DNA from: Bacteroidales bacterium
GTDB taxonomy: Bacteria; Bacteroidota; Bacteroidia; Bacteroidales; UBA932
DNA length: 16,619 nucleotides
Direction: 5' to 3'
NCBI GenBank assembly: GCA_016285215.1
Contig: JAEEQI010000037.1
Span: 1-16,619 of the forward strand
The position numbers were made by a program, and so were the translations under genes. Below, in pieces: positions 6,698 to 14,937 of the stretch (the first letter of the stretch is position 1; each line of letters starts with the position of its first letter). The notes under the pieces were generated by a model that did not search any database, was not told where the DNA came from, and saw nothing but the letters and a program-made list of their open reading frames with translations.

Positions 6698-9485
6698 GGA
6701 CCATTAGGAGATTACGGTAACTGACGGTGGCACGCTGGTCGTAAAGGGTATTCCAGGTGCCGGAAAACTGAAGGGCGAGGTTGTGGGTAAGGGCCCACTG
6801 GGCCGTGCACGCCACAAACGAGTTCAGATGGTTGAAGACCGAGGAGGTCTGGTAGTAATTGAGGAACAGGATTTCCGGAGCCGTACCGGCACCCGCCTGC
6901 GCCTCCACGTAGGAACGCCCGCCGTCAAACGGGAAGAAACGGTACCGGAGCGAGCCGTTGAAGAAAACGATGTTGTAGATGGTACCAAAGGTGAACTTGG
7001 CTCCCGCATACATATTTTCCCACGTATGCGTAGCGCCAATGTTACCAGCGTACATCTTGGCCTTGTCCTGCAAATAGCGGAACTGGAGGCCCATATCCAT
7101 ATCCCAGTCGTGGTTGAAATGGAGGGTGCCCGTAAAGTCTCCGCTGGCAATGGGGAAGAAAGCCGTACCAAACGAGCCGCCCAGCTGCATACTGAAGCGC
7201 TGACCAAAATGGTGCAGCCAGGTGGTCTGGAACTGCAGACCTCGGCCACCGGCCGACAGGTACATCTTCTTTTCTGCATCAAACTCAGGATCTCGGCTGG
7301 TGAAGTTGATGCGGCTTTGGAACTCGTCGCGCTTCCAGTTGTGGCTGTAACCAACGGTGGCAATGGCCATCAGGTTGGTCTTGTCCGTAAAGCGGAGAAC
7401 ATCCACACCTGCATCCACGGTATTGTGCAGCGTACGGGCCCTCAGGGCGTTCATCCGGGACTTGTACTCCTTCTCTTCCAGCAGCGAAGGCTGGTAGTTT
7501 CTCTGATACACATAGGCCGAATCCCAATCCTTGCGCTTTTCGTACACCAGGCCGCGGGAATACCGCACGGCGGGATCGGTGGGACGGACCTGGAGGGCCC
7601 GCTCGAGGACAGTTTCGGCCCGGTCTATGTCCTTGGACCGGAGGAGCTTGGTGGCAAAGGAGTCGGAGATGCCGGCGAAACTCTTCTGGAGGTCGTCATC
7701 GGCCGGGAATTCCAGCAGGTAGGGTGACAGGATGGCCAGGGCTTCCTCTTCCCTGCCCTGCACTGCGTAAATGGAAGCGGCCTTGATGGGGAAGGTCAGG
7801 TCTCCGGGATAGGCGTCCATACCGCGCAGGGCATACGGGAGCGGCGACTCGGAGGTGCGCAGGGAATAGCGCAGGCCCCAGTAGTCGTTGGGATCCATCT
7901 GGAGGATGGTTTCGCAAATCTCATTGAGTCCGGTCATAGCTCCGGCCTGCAGGCGGTCTCTCAGATAGGTGTAGGCCGTTTCCTTGTAGGCGCCGGCGAG
8001 CATATAGATGGACAGGGAATCCGTAGCGTCCGTGTACGACGAGTAAATGGCCTTAAGGGCGGCGTCGGCATTGCCCTGCTTGACCAGCAGCGAGGCGTAA
8101 TCCATAGTCACCTGGGCCTCGGGGTCCGTCTTGAGGCGCTCGCGGAGCATAGCCACGGCCTTGTCGGGCTGGTTGGTTTCCCTATAGCAGACGGCCAGGC
8201 GGCGCACGGCAATTACCCGGAGGTCGGGATCCACGGAGGACTTGCGCACAAACTCCAGCAGCGGAATGGCCAGGCCGTAGGCTTCTTCGTCAATATAGTC
8301 GGAGGCCTCACTGAGACGCCGGCGGCTCACGGCCAGATTGAGGTCGTAGTCGTCGGGATATAGCTCGAAACCCAGATTGAGGCTTCTGGCGGCCGATTCG
8401 TGGCGTCCCATCTGGGTATACACCTCATACTCCATCATATACCAGCGGGGGCTGTCTCCCTGCTTCTTGCGCATCTCGGAGATATAGTGGATGGCGTCTT
8501 CGTAGTAGCCGCGCTTGATGGACTGGTTAAGAAGGTACTTAAGGGCTTCCAGGCTCTTCTCGGCATCGTAGGTGCGGGTGTAGAGCTGGTACACGTCGGC
8601 CTCATTCTCTATGCGGGCACTCTCTACCAGGAGCATCTGGTACAGCTCTTCCAGGCCGGTATTCCGGTGCAGCGCCAGCTGGGTGCGGGCCATCGTGAGG
8701 GCGGCCTGGCTTCGGCCCGTTTCCATAAGGATGTCCGTGGCTTTCTTGACCAGGGGGACGTTGCCCGGATTGGCGTTGATGGCGGCCGTGAGGTTCTCCA
8801 GGGCGTCGTTCATCTTACCCTTGCGGATGAGGATGTTGGCATAGGCCAGCTGGTAGTCCACGTCGTTGGGCGTCATTACCACAATCTCCCGCAGGGCGTC
8901 TTCGGCGGCATTGGTATCTCCGCTCAGACGGGCCTGCTGATAGGTAGCCTCCAGCACGTCAAAGTAGTCGCTGTTGATGGATGCGTCGTTGGGGTAAATC
9001 TGTGACAGACGGCGCAGGAGCGAGTTGGCCTCCTCAAAGTTGCCCATCTTCTTGTACAGATCCACTTTCCTAAGCCAGAGACCCTTCCAGTAAGGGTTCA
9101 CCTCCAGGAGCTCGTTCACGTAGCAGATGGCGCTGGAGTAGTTGCCGGTCATTTCTTCCAGGTTCACCAGCAACGTCTTGGCGTCCATATAGTGGTAGTT
9201 GATCTGACAGGCCTTCACCAGGTGGTAACGGGCTTTGTCGTAGTCCTTGCCGTTCCACCAGTAGCGGCCGGCCAGGTAATGCAGACCGGCTTCTTCGGGG
9301 TAATACTCCATGGCCTGGTCCAGCAGTTCCTTACCTTTGGCCCAGCGGTGCTGGGAGAAGAAGTTGGAAATCTTCTCGGCGTACTCACCGGGAGTATCAC
9401 GCTGCGGGATAATGCCACGGCTCTTCTGTGCCTGCATCACTACAGACATCAGAATAAACGCTATGACCATCATCCATCTACGCAT
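6672..9485 (-). CDS. TPR-repeat outer-membrane beta-barrel protein, YaiO/PgaA-like polysaccharide exporter
   Basis: The protein has 937 residues. MRRWMMVIAFILMSVVMQAQ is a signal peptide. Residues about 25-680 are a long alpha-helical array of tetratricopeptide repeats (for example ALENLTAAINANPGNVPLV and AETVLERALQVRPTDPAVR). From about residue 690 (DAGVDVLRF) to the end the protein switches to aromatic-rich alternating strands and finishes LSISF, with the terminal Phe of an outer-membrane barrel; this region resembles the YaiO-type barrel domain. A periplasmic TPR superhelix fused to an outer-membrane barrel is the design of PgaA, BcsC and PelB, which guide a nascent polysaccharide from the inner-membrane synthase to the cell surface. 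Its ATG overlaps the glycosyltransferase stop by 8 nt (ATGCGTAG). The function is well supported by architecture and context; the polymer is unknown. Confidence 0.85.
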   Translation of the reverse strand: MRRWMMVIAFILMSVVMQAQKSRGIIPQRDTPGEYAEKISNFFSQHRWAKGKELLDQAMEYYPEEAGLHYLAGRYWWNGKDYDKARYHLVKACQINYHYMDAKTLLVNLEEMTGNYSSAICYVNELLEVNPYWKGLWLRKVDLYKKMGNFEEANSLLRRLSQIYPNDASINSDYFDVLEATYQQARLSGDTNAAEDALREIVVMTPNDVDYQLAYANILIRKGKMNDALENLTAAINANPGNVPLVKKATDILMETGRSQAALTMARTQLALHRNTGLEELYQMLLVESARIENEADVYQLYTRTYDAEKSLEALKYLLNQSIKRGYYEDAIHYISEMRKKQGDSPRWYMMEYEVYTQMGRHESAARSLNLGFELYPDDYDLNLAVSRRRLSEASDYIDEEAYGLAIPLLEFVRKSSVDPDLRVIAVRRLAVCYRETNQPDKAVAMLRERLKTDPEAQVTMDYASLLVKQGNADAALKAIYSSYTDATDSLSIYMLAGAYKETAYTYLRDRLQAGAMTGLNEICETILQMDPNDYWGLRYSLRTSESPLPYALRGMDAYPGDLTFPIKAASIYAVQGREEEALAILSPYLLEFPADDDLQKSFAGISDSFATKLLRSKDIDRAETVLERALQVRPTDPAVRYSRGLVYEKRKDWDSAYVYQRNYQPSLLEEKEYKSRMNALRARTLHNTVDAGVDVLRFTDKTNLMAIATVGYSHNWKRDEFQSRINFTSRDPEFDAEKKMYLSAGGRGLQFQTTWLHHFGQRFSMQLGGSFGTAFFPIASGDFTGTLHFNHDWDMDMGLQFRYLQDKAKMYAGNIGATHTWENMYAGAKFTFGTIYNIVFFNGSLRYRFFPFDGGRSYVEAQAGAGTAPEILFLNYYQTSSVFNHLNSFVACTAQWALTHNLALQFSGTWNTLYDQRATVSYRNLLMVHVSLSISF

Positions 9486-10971
9486 TGTTCTTCTTTTCTT
9501 CTGAGGTTGGTTGCGTTATGGGAGCCGCCGGCTTGGGAGCAGCGGGCTTGGCACTCTGTACACCCTTACGAGTCATATTACCCCATACCATCTGGGTACC
9601 CCAAATGTGTTTCCAGTATCCTTTGAGACTGAAGTAGGTATTCATCGGGTGGTATATGACAGGCTCCAACAGAGAGGCCAATACAAACCACAGGTAATCT
9701 CTCTTCTTCTTGAAGGAAGTGCCCACCCAGACGTCGTAGGAGATAATGACCATGGTTAGCAGCTGGGCAAACACATACAGACCCAGGAAGGCTATCCAAA
9801 TGGTGTGATAGTTCACGGCTCCGCGCAGGAAGAACCAGATCACAGAGAGATAACCAACGAACTCAACCACGGGTGCCAGCAGCTCAAAGAAGAGTATATA
9901 GGTTAAAGTCAAGGCGCCATAACGGCGGTAGTTCCTGTTTCCCACCATGTCGCGGTGCACGCCGTAGAACTGGAACAGGCCACGGCCCCAGCGGGTACGC
10001 TGGCGGTTGAGCACCTTGATGTTGGGCGGGCCCTCCGTCCAGCAGCAGGTCTCGGGAATCTGGACAACACGGTAGTCTTCACCGGCATCGCACATATAGC
10101 GGATCATACGGGCCACCATATCCATATCCTCGGCGAAGGAGTCGCCGTCGTAACCGCCGGCCTTGATCACAATCTCACGGTCAAACATACCAAAGCCGCC
10201 GGATACGTTCTGCAGGGCGTTGATACGGGCCAGGGCCGTCTTACCAATGAGGAACGAACGGGTGTACTCCAGATCCTGGAACAGCGGAATGAGGTCGTGG
10301 GGCGGACGGGCATCCACCATCTTTCCCTCTTCCACTATACTGCCGTTGCTCATACGCATAGTAGCACTCACGGCAATCACGCGGCGGGTAGAGGCCATAG
10401 TGGGCCATATAATGCGGTACAGGGCGTACTGGTCCAGCACGCAGTCCACGTCCGTACAAACGAAGAACTTGTTGGACACCACGTTGACGCCGGCGTTGGA
10501 AGCATCGGCCTTAGTACCGCCGTTCACCTTATCCACCACGGTAAGGCGTTTGAAGGCAGGGTTGTCGCTCTTGGTCTTGTACAGGCCGCGGAAAGGCTTG
10601 GTCTTGATTTTCTCTACGTAAGCGTAAGGGACTTTGACCAAGTCGAAATTCTCTATGAGCAGCTCCAGGGTCTTGTCCTTGGAGCCGTCGTTTACAATGA
10701 CCACCTCAAAGTCCGGATAGTCCAGGCTCAGCAGGGACTTCACGTTGGTGATCACGGTCTTTTCCTCGTTGTAGGCCGGGGCCACAATGGATACGCCCGG
10801 CGTGTAGGGAGATTTCTTGAGCTCCTCGATGGTGTAGGCGTCGTCGTGGTACGTGTAATGCTTCCGGTGTTCAAGGAACGCCAGGATGGCCATAGCCACA
10901 TAGCTGCTGAGCACGATGGTGGAATACACCATCACGAAGTAGCTGAATACGGTATCGAACCACTCAAGCAT
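9478..10971 (-). CDS. Processive family 2 glycosyltransferase (PgaC/BcsA-like polysaccharide synthase)
   Basis: The protein has 497 residues from the ATG at 10971; a TTG at 10986 would add five residues but overlaps the upstream gene more. An N-terminal membrane helix (about 7-31) is followed by a cytoplasmic GT-A domain with all hallmarks of processive inverting synthases: VVIVNDGSKD (Asp95), TDVDCV (Asp174, Asp176), AEDMD (Asp282, general base candidate) and QRTRW at 324-328 for the Q-x-x-R-W motif. Several helices follow between about 350 and 450. There is no PilZ domain, so c-di-GMP control of BcsA type is not visible. The last 25 residues are a Lys/Pro/Ala-rich flexible tail. It would polymerise a UDP-sugar and pass the chain through the inner membrane; the sugar cannot be read. 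ATGCTTGA shows an 8-nt overlap with the HEAT gene. Confidence 0.92.
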   Translation of the reverse strand: MLEWFDTVFSYFVMVYSTIVLSSYVAMAILAFLEHRKHYTYHDDAYTIEELKKSPYTPGVSIVAPAYNEEKTVITNVKSLLSLDYPDFEVVIVNDGSKDKTLELLIENFDLVKVPYAYVEKIKTKPFRGLYKTKSDNPAFKRLTVVDKVNGGTKADASNAGVNVVSNKFFVCTDVDCVLDQYALYRIIWPTMASTRRVIAVSATMRMSNGSIVEEGKMVDARPPHDLIPLFQDLEYTRSFLIGKTALARINALQNVSGGFGMFDREIVIKAGGYDGDSFAEDMDMVARMIRYMCDAGEDYRVVQIPETCCWTEGPPNIKVLNRQRTRWGRGLFQFYGVHRDMVGNRNYRRYGALTLTYILFFELLAPVVEFVGYLSVIWFFLRGAVNYHTIWIAFLGLYVFAQLLTMVIISYDVWVGTSFKKKRDYLWFVLASLLEPVIYHPMNTYFSLKGYWKHIWGTQMVWGNMTRKGVQSAKPAAPKPAAPITQPTSEEKKNNA

Positions 10972-12157
10972 AGCGTCTACTGTCAATCAGGTCACACTCA
11001 ATATGGGCAAAGTACGGCAGAAGCTCTTCATCGGCTTCTTTCTTAAGCTTATCGTACGCTGCCCGCCCAATGCTGCCGTAGTTGTAAATCACGCGCAGCA
11101 GCACCATACGGGTCACATAGTCGGTGGTCTGGAGGAAGTCTTCCGCCATAAAACTCACCACGTCAGGGTTACCGGAGCCAATGGCTCCCAGGGCTTCGGC
11201 CAGCACCTGGCGCTCCGTAAAGGAGGCACTCAGGTAGCGGCGGCAGAATTCTTTTTCGGCCGGGACATACTCCATCTCTCCCAGGGCGCGGATAATGGCG
11301 CAGGAGAAGGCTTCTTCGCGGCTGGCGATGAGCATAGCCAATAGTTCGGCGCAGTCTTCCTTGCGCTTGAACAGGCGGATCTCATTCACCGCAAAGATGC
11401 GGAGCTCGTCGTTAATGGGAACGCGGTTGCACCAGCGGATGAAGTTGGGCATAGTAAGGCCGTTCTTCTGCCGGTAAACCAGCACGTTGTGGTACTTCAC
11501 CACCATCTCTTCCGTAAACACCAGGTTGGGGTCTTCCTCCAGCACTTTAAAGGGATAGGACGTGCCGAAACGCGCCGCGTGGAGACGCGCGTGCATCTGG
11601 AGCTTGCGGTTCTTGGTAAAGAGGTAACGGGAAGCCACGGCTTCCTTCAGGGTAGCGTCCAAATCGGCCACATCCTTGAAGGCCTGCACTTTCTTGCGGA
11701 TCTTGCGGGAAAGCACCTGGTTTTCAAAGTACGCCGGCATCTTGAGCGCCTGCAGCAGACGCAGCCAGTTCTGCCGGCTCAACGCTGCGCCCAGATCCTT
11801 GCGCAATTCCATCAGGATGGGAATGAAACTCCGGTTCTGCCGCTCCTTCATCTTGAAGTTCTTGGGCAGTTCCATAATGGCCGAAATCTCACTGGGCTCC
11901 AGGGTACGGGTCTGTGAAACCACGGATCTCATACGGCTGTAATACCGTGCGCGGTTGTGGGCAATCAGTCGGTCAAAGCGATAAGCGTCTATATAGCGGA
12001 TGAAGTTACCAATCACAATAAGCACCAGCAGGAGCATACAGACGGAGCCAAATACAATCCAACCCCGTACGCTGGCAGGATACTCTGCCAGCTTATAGTA
12101 CAGGATCAAAAAGTAGTACTTCCAGTACGCGTATCTACTGAGAGTATAGTACTCCAT
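10964..12157 (-). CDS. HEAT-repeat membrane protein, putative accessory subunit of the polysaccharide synthase
   Basis: The protein has 397 residues. An aromatic N-terminus (YYTLSRYAYWKYYFLILYYKL) precedes one clear membrane helix at about residues 33-53, and the rest is soluble, basic and helical. From about residue 245 to 375 repeating helix pairs (ELRIFAVNEIRLFKRKEDCAE, FSCAIIRALGEMEYVPAEK, VLAEALGAIGSGNPDVV) look like HEAT/Armadillo repeats, a protein-binding scaffold. With Arg/Lys-rich residues after the helix, the large domain is probably cytoplasmic. It is the first gene of the operon and overlaps the synthase gene by 8 nt, the position where PNAG and cellulose systems encode small or periplasmic partner subunits. 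A role as assembly platform or regulator of the synthase is an inference; no catalytic motif is visible. Confidence 0.78.
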   Translation of the reverse strand: MEYYTLSRYAYWKYYFLILYYKLAEYPASVRGWIVFGSVCMLLLVLIVIGNFIRYIDAYRFDRLIAHNRARYYSRMRSVVSQTRTLEPSEISAIMELPKNFKMKERQNRSFIPILMELRKDLGAALSRQNWLRLLQALKMPAYFENQVLSRKIRKKVQAFKDVADLDATLKEAVASRYLFTKNRKLQMHARLHAARFGTSYPFKVLEEDPNLVFTEEMVVKYHNVLVYRQKNGLTMPNFIRWCNRVPINDELRIFAVNEIRLFKRKEDCAELLAMLIASREEAFSCAIIRALGEMEYVPAEKEFCRRYLSASFTERQVLAEALGAIGSGNPDVVSFMAEDFLQTTDYVTRMVLLRVIYNYGSIGRAAYDKLKKEADEELLPYFAHIECDLIDSRRYA

Positions 12158-12284
12158 CGCTATTAGTTTTTCCTTTCAGGTGCTTTTGTGTGGTGCAAAA
12201 GCAGCGTCTCTTAAAGCCACTGCCCCCTCCCAAGCGTCTTCCAAAAGCGAAAAAACACGTGGGAGGGAACTGTGTGTCAATATT
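12158..12284 (-). promoter_or_regulatory. Leader/spacer before the exopolysaccharide-type operon, with hairpin 12181-12203
   Basis: These 127 bp are the only sizeable gap between the LruC gene and the five-gene operon. They hold a perfect 8-bp hairpin (TGCTTTTG at 12181-12188 with CAAAAGCA at 12196-12203, 7-nt loop), ending 23 nt before the HEAT-gene ATG on the minus strand. They also hold a looser 8-bp pairing (12225-12232 with 12260-12267, 27-nt loop). Neither is followed by a T tract on the minus strand, so no intrinsic terminator is evident. I see no convincing TAnnTTTG promoter. The hairpin could be a leader structure or an operator, or could be chance. Confidence 0.4.
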
Positions 12285-14423
12285 TTACCACTCGCAAACG
12301 AGTGCGGTGGTGTTTACATCGGCGTCCTTGTACCAGTCTTTGTGGGACTGACCGTTGGAATGAACCCATTCTTCGTAGTGAGGATAGGCCACATTGAAAG
12401 GCATCAGCTCCCAGGCGTGACGGGTAAGGGTAGGACACTTGAAGCCCCACACCATGCCGTTCTTGGCCTTGTAAGTGGTGGTCATGTCCATATCGGCCGA
12501 GTGGGCGTTCACAATCTCCTCATACTTGGCCTTATAGCCTTTGCTGAAGTCCTTCACGGCGCAGTCCAGCGGCTGATAACCTTTCAGGCCCACGGCGCCG
12601 TAGTCTCCCTTCACCAGGAAGAAGTTCTGGTTGGTGGTATTCACCACGGTCTCCATCATATTGGCCTTGCAGGCATCACTCTCTTGAGGGGACATTGCTG
12701 CGCGGTCCTTCATATGATAGATGACGGTGTAAGTGTACAGACCGCCGGCCACGTTCACGAAACCGGGGATGGTGTTGTACAGTTTCATGGACTGGACGTT
12801 GGCCAGAGTTCTGTTGGATTCCTTCTGGTAGAGGGCATCCAGATCTGCACTGTACTGTTCAGGATCCGGGCTCTGCCAGGCAGCATACTGCCGGCGGGCG
12901 GGGTTGAACACATGGTCTTTATCTTTGTACTGATAAACCTCATTTCCGGAGGTCTTTCCGCCGGTGCTCTTACCGTCCTTGTCATTCAGGGCCTGCAGGC
13001 GGCCAATCTCAAAGGCCGGACGAAGCGCAGTGCCAGGGCCCCAGGCATCTCTGCCCTCACCCGCCTTGAGGCCGTCATAACGGAGGGAGTTTTCTACCAG
13101 GGTAGTCTCCGTCCACACGGGCAGCAAGCCGTGGGCATTCTGCCAGCTATCCAGCGTATAGTACTCATCCACGTAGTCCACATAATCCGTGTTGAAATTC
13201 TCCAGGACAACACCCACGCGGTTACCATCGTTACCGCCCAGGGCACGTACGTGGAGAACCACTTTCACCTGCTCTCTCCAGCCTTCACTTTCCAGCAGCT
13301 CATCGGCCACGGTGAGAGCCTCGATGTCATAATCTACCACCACATCGTTGAAGTCGTAGCGGTAGCCTTCTGCGTTAATGCTGGGCCAGCGGTCGTCGAA
13401 CATCACCACGCCACTGGAGTGGTACATGGTTTTGTCTTCGTCTGTGGTAGTATAGGGAGCAGGTTCCGGCAGAGTCACAGACGTCACGTCGGTAGGAGCA
13501 AAGTCCACGACAACAGTGCCATGCTCGTCCACAGTCACCTCTTCGGTGCCACCAATGTTCTCCCCTTCACCGTTAACTACATACGGATCTTCTCCGGATT
13601 CGCAGGGTTCCTCGGCTTCGGCTGTGGTGTCGTCTCCATTGGGAACGAAGTTAGGATTAGCCTTCAGAACAGGGTAACCGCCTATCCAGCCGCCGCAGCC
13701 GCATAAGCAGCCCCAAGGCATGCAGTACTGGCAGTTGCCGCAACCTCCGCAGTAATCGTAACCGGGTTTGATACCTTTCACCTCATAGTTTTCAACCTCA
13801 TAAATCTCATCCAGGAAGTAACCGAAACCATTACCGGTACCCGCATAAGCGAACTTGTAACGAATGGTGTGCTTCCATTCGCTCACGTACATTACCACAT
13901 CCTTGGGATAAGTAGGAGTGTTCTGCCAGCCGGTAGAAGCATCGTTCTTATAGGCATAGTTCCAGTTCACCTGCACGTAGCGGGTCTTTCCGAATTCTCC
14001 GCTGGTAACCTGGTCCACGGGGACATCGGTCAGAACGGGAGTTTCTTCCTCCTCATTAGCTTTCGTTGCCTCGTTCAGCACATAAGACACGCTTACTTTG
14101 GTAGGGACATCGGCTTGGAACAGGAGCTTAACGGTACCAAAAGGTTCCACGTCCTTGCCATCGGTAGGCACGGTTACCTCGGGCGTAACCGGCTGCTCAA
14201 TGATCCTGGTAGAACCATCCTTGTACTGGTACTTGATGTAGACCATGTCCGTTGCTGCAGGGACCGAGATCTCTGCATAACTGAAATAGCCCGTGGGGAC
14301 GGCTCCAGAAAATGGATCCTCGCCCGGAATGGGCTCTACTTTCGGCTCAAAATCCTTACCGCAGGACGTCATCGCGACGAGAGCGACCAGGAAAGAGCAA
14401 CTCAGTAAAACTACTTTTTTCAT
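12285..14423 (-). CDS. LruC domain (DUF4842) lipoprotein with a seven-cysteine cluster
   Basis: The protein has 712 residues. MKKVVLLSCSFLVALVAMTSC is a lipoprotein signal with Cys21 as the lipidated residue; the following GKDFEP is acidic, as in signals that send Bacteroidota lipoproteins to the cell surface. The N-terminal half is beta-rich and acidic. Residues 225-243 carry seven cysteines in the pattern CX2CX2CX2CX4CXCXC, among glycines. From about residue 340, WPSINAEGYRYDFNDVVVDY starts the LruC/DUF4842 region, which runs to the C-terminus (WGFKCPTLTRHAWELMPF, AYPHYEEWVHSNG). Proteins with this domain are surface or secreted lipoproteins in Bacteroides and Leptospira; their function is unknown. 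It follows the bactofilin gene by 17 nt, so it is probably co-transcribed with it. The assignment to the family is firm; the role is not. Confidence 0.85.
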   Translation of the reverse strand: MKKVVLLSCSFLVALVAMTSCGKDFEPKVEPIPGEDPFSGAVPTGYFSYAEISVPAATDMVYIKYQYKDGSTRIIEQPVTPEVTVPTDGKDVEPFGTVKLLFQADVPTKVSVSYVLNEATKANEEEETPVLTDVPVDQVTSGEFGKTRYVQVNWNYAYKNDASTGWQNTPTYPKDVVMYVSEWKHTIRYKFAYAGTGNGFGYFLDEIYEVENYEVKGIKPGYDYCGGCGNCQYCMPWGCLCGCGGWIGGYPVLKANPNFVPNGDDTTAEAEEPCESGEDPYVVNGEGENIGGTEEVTVDEHGTVVVDFAPTDVTSVTLPEPAPYTTTDEDKTMYHSSGVVMFDDRWPSINAEGYRYDFNDVVVDYDIEALTVADELLESEGWREQVKVVLHVRALGGNDGNRVGVVLENFNTDYVDYVDEYYTLDSWQNAHGLLPVWTETTLVENSLRYDGLKAGEGRDAWGPGTALRPAFEIGRLQALNDKDGKSTGGKTSGNEVYQYKDKDHVFNPARRQYAAWQSPDPEQYSADLDALYQKESNRTLANVQSMKLYNTIPGFVNVAGGLYTYTVIYHMKDRAAMSPQESDACKANMMETVVNTTNQNFFLVKGDYGAVGLKGYQPLDCAVKDFSKGYKAKYEEIVNAHSADMDMTTTYKAKNGMVWGFKCPTLTRHAWELMPFNVAYPHYEEWVHSNGQSHKDWYKDADVNTTALVCEW

Positions 14424-14440
14424 AGCGCTAATATCTTTGT

Positions 14441-14932
14441 TTATTCCTTGGTTGCAGGTTTGGCAGGGCCCTGCTTCAACTCGTTTTTCAGAGAGGAAGC
14501 AGCCTGATTAAACTCATTCTCCCCTATCATCTGGCAAGAACCGCTGTAAACAGCACCAATCTCCACCTGCAGGCGATGGAAGTTAAGGTCTCCCTTTACC
14601 TTGCAGCCGGACTGGAGCGTGAGGGCGTCCTTTACAAAGAACTTACCATACTCCATAGTGCCGCCAAAATCTACTACGGTACTGTATACTTCTCCGTTAA
14701 CAACGGCTTTTTCTCCAACCACTACGCGGGACCCGCAGAAGAGCCTTCCTTCAAAGGTTCCGTCAATGCGGATGTCGTGGTCCAGCACCAGGTCACCCTT
14801 GAAGCAGGAGCCCGGGGCCAGACGGCTAACCTCGTTGATATCCACCGTCTTGGGGGCAACGAACGGGCTGCTCTGCGGTGCTTCCGGCTTTACACCGGTT
14901 TTTACATTGCTGTTATTATCAAAAAGTCCCAT
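14441..14932 (-). CDS. Bactofilin family polymer-forming cytoskeletal protein
   Basis: The protein has 163 residues. Residues about 38-138 form the bactofilin core, a right-handed beta-helix with short repeating turns rich in Gly and Val (FKGDLVLDHDIRIDGTFEGRL, VVVGEKAVVNGEVYSTVV, LQSGCKVKGDLNFHRLQVEIGAVYSG). Short disordered tails flank it, the N-terminal one being MGLFDNNSNVKTGV, with no signal peptide. Bactofilins self-assemble without nucleotide into membrane-associated filaments that position cell-wall or polysaccharide enzymes. The gene starts 5 nt after the secA stop and ends 17 nt before the LruC lipoprotein. In the neighbourhood of an envelope polysaccharide operon it could act as a positioning scaffold, but nothing in the sequence proves a link. 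Confidence 0.92.
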   Translation of the reverse strand: MGLFDNNSNVKTGVKPEAPQSSPFVAPKTVDINEVSRLAPGSCFKGDLVLDHDIRIDGTFEGRLFCGSRVVVGEKAVVNGEVYSTVVDFGGTMEYGKFFVKDALTLQSGCKVKGDLNFHRLQVEIGAVYSGSCQMIGENEFNQAASSLKNELKQGPAKPATKE

Positions 14933-14937
14933 AACTT

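Noticed and set aside
5372..6724. 450-codon plus-strand open frame opposite the DUF4838 gene
   Set aside because: It is antisense to a conserved secreted protein. It has no recognisable domain or signal and runs past the real gene only slightly.
4005..12157. Naming the operon pgaABCD or reading it as a polysaccharide utilisation locus
   Set aside because: There is no deacetylase domain and no PgaD-like gene to justify pga names, and no SusC/SusD pair to make it a utilisation locus.
12225..12267. 8-bp stem (CCCTCCCA with TGGGAGGG) as terminator of the LruC gene
   Set aside because: The loop of 27 nt is long and no T tract follows on the minus strand.
12180..13706. 508-codon plus-strand open frame opposite the LruC gene
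   Set aside because: It is long, but its translation is Val/His/Gly-rich without any recognisable motif, and the minus frame has a lipoprotein signal and the LruC domain.
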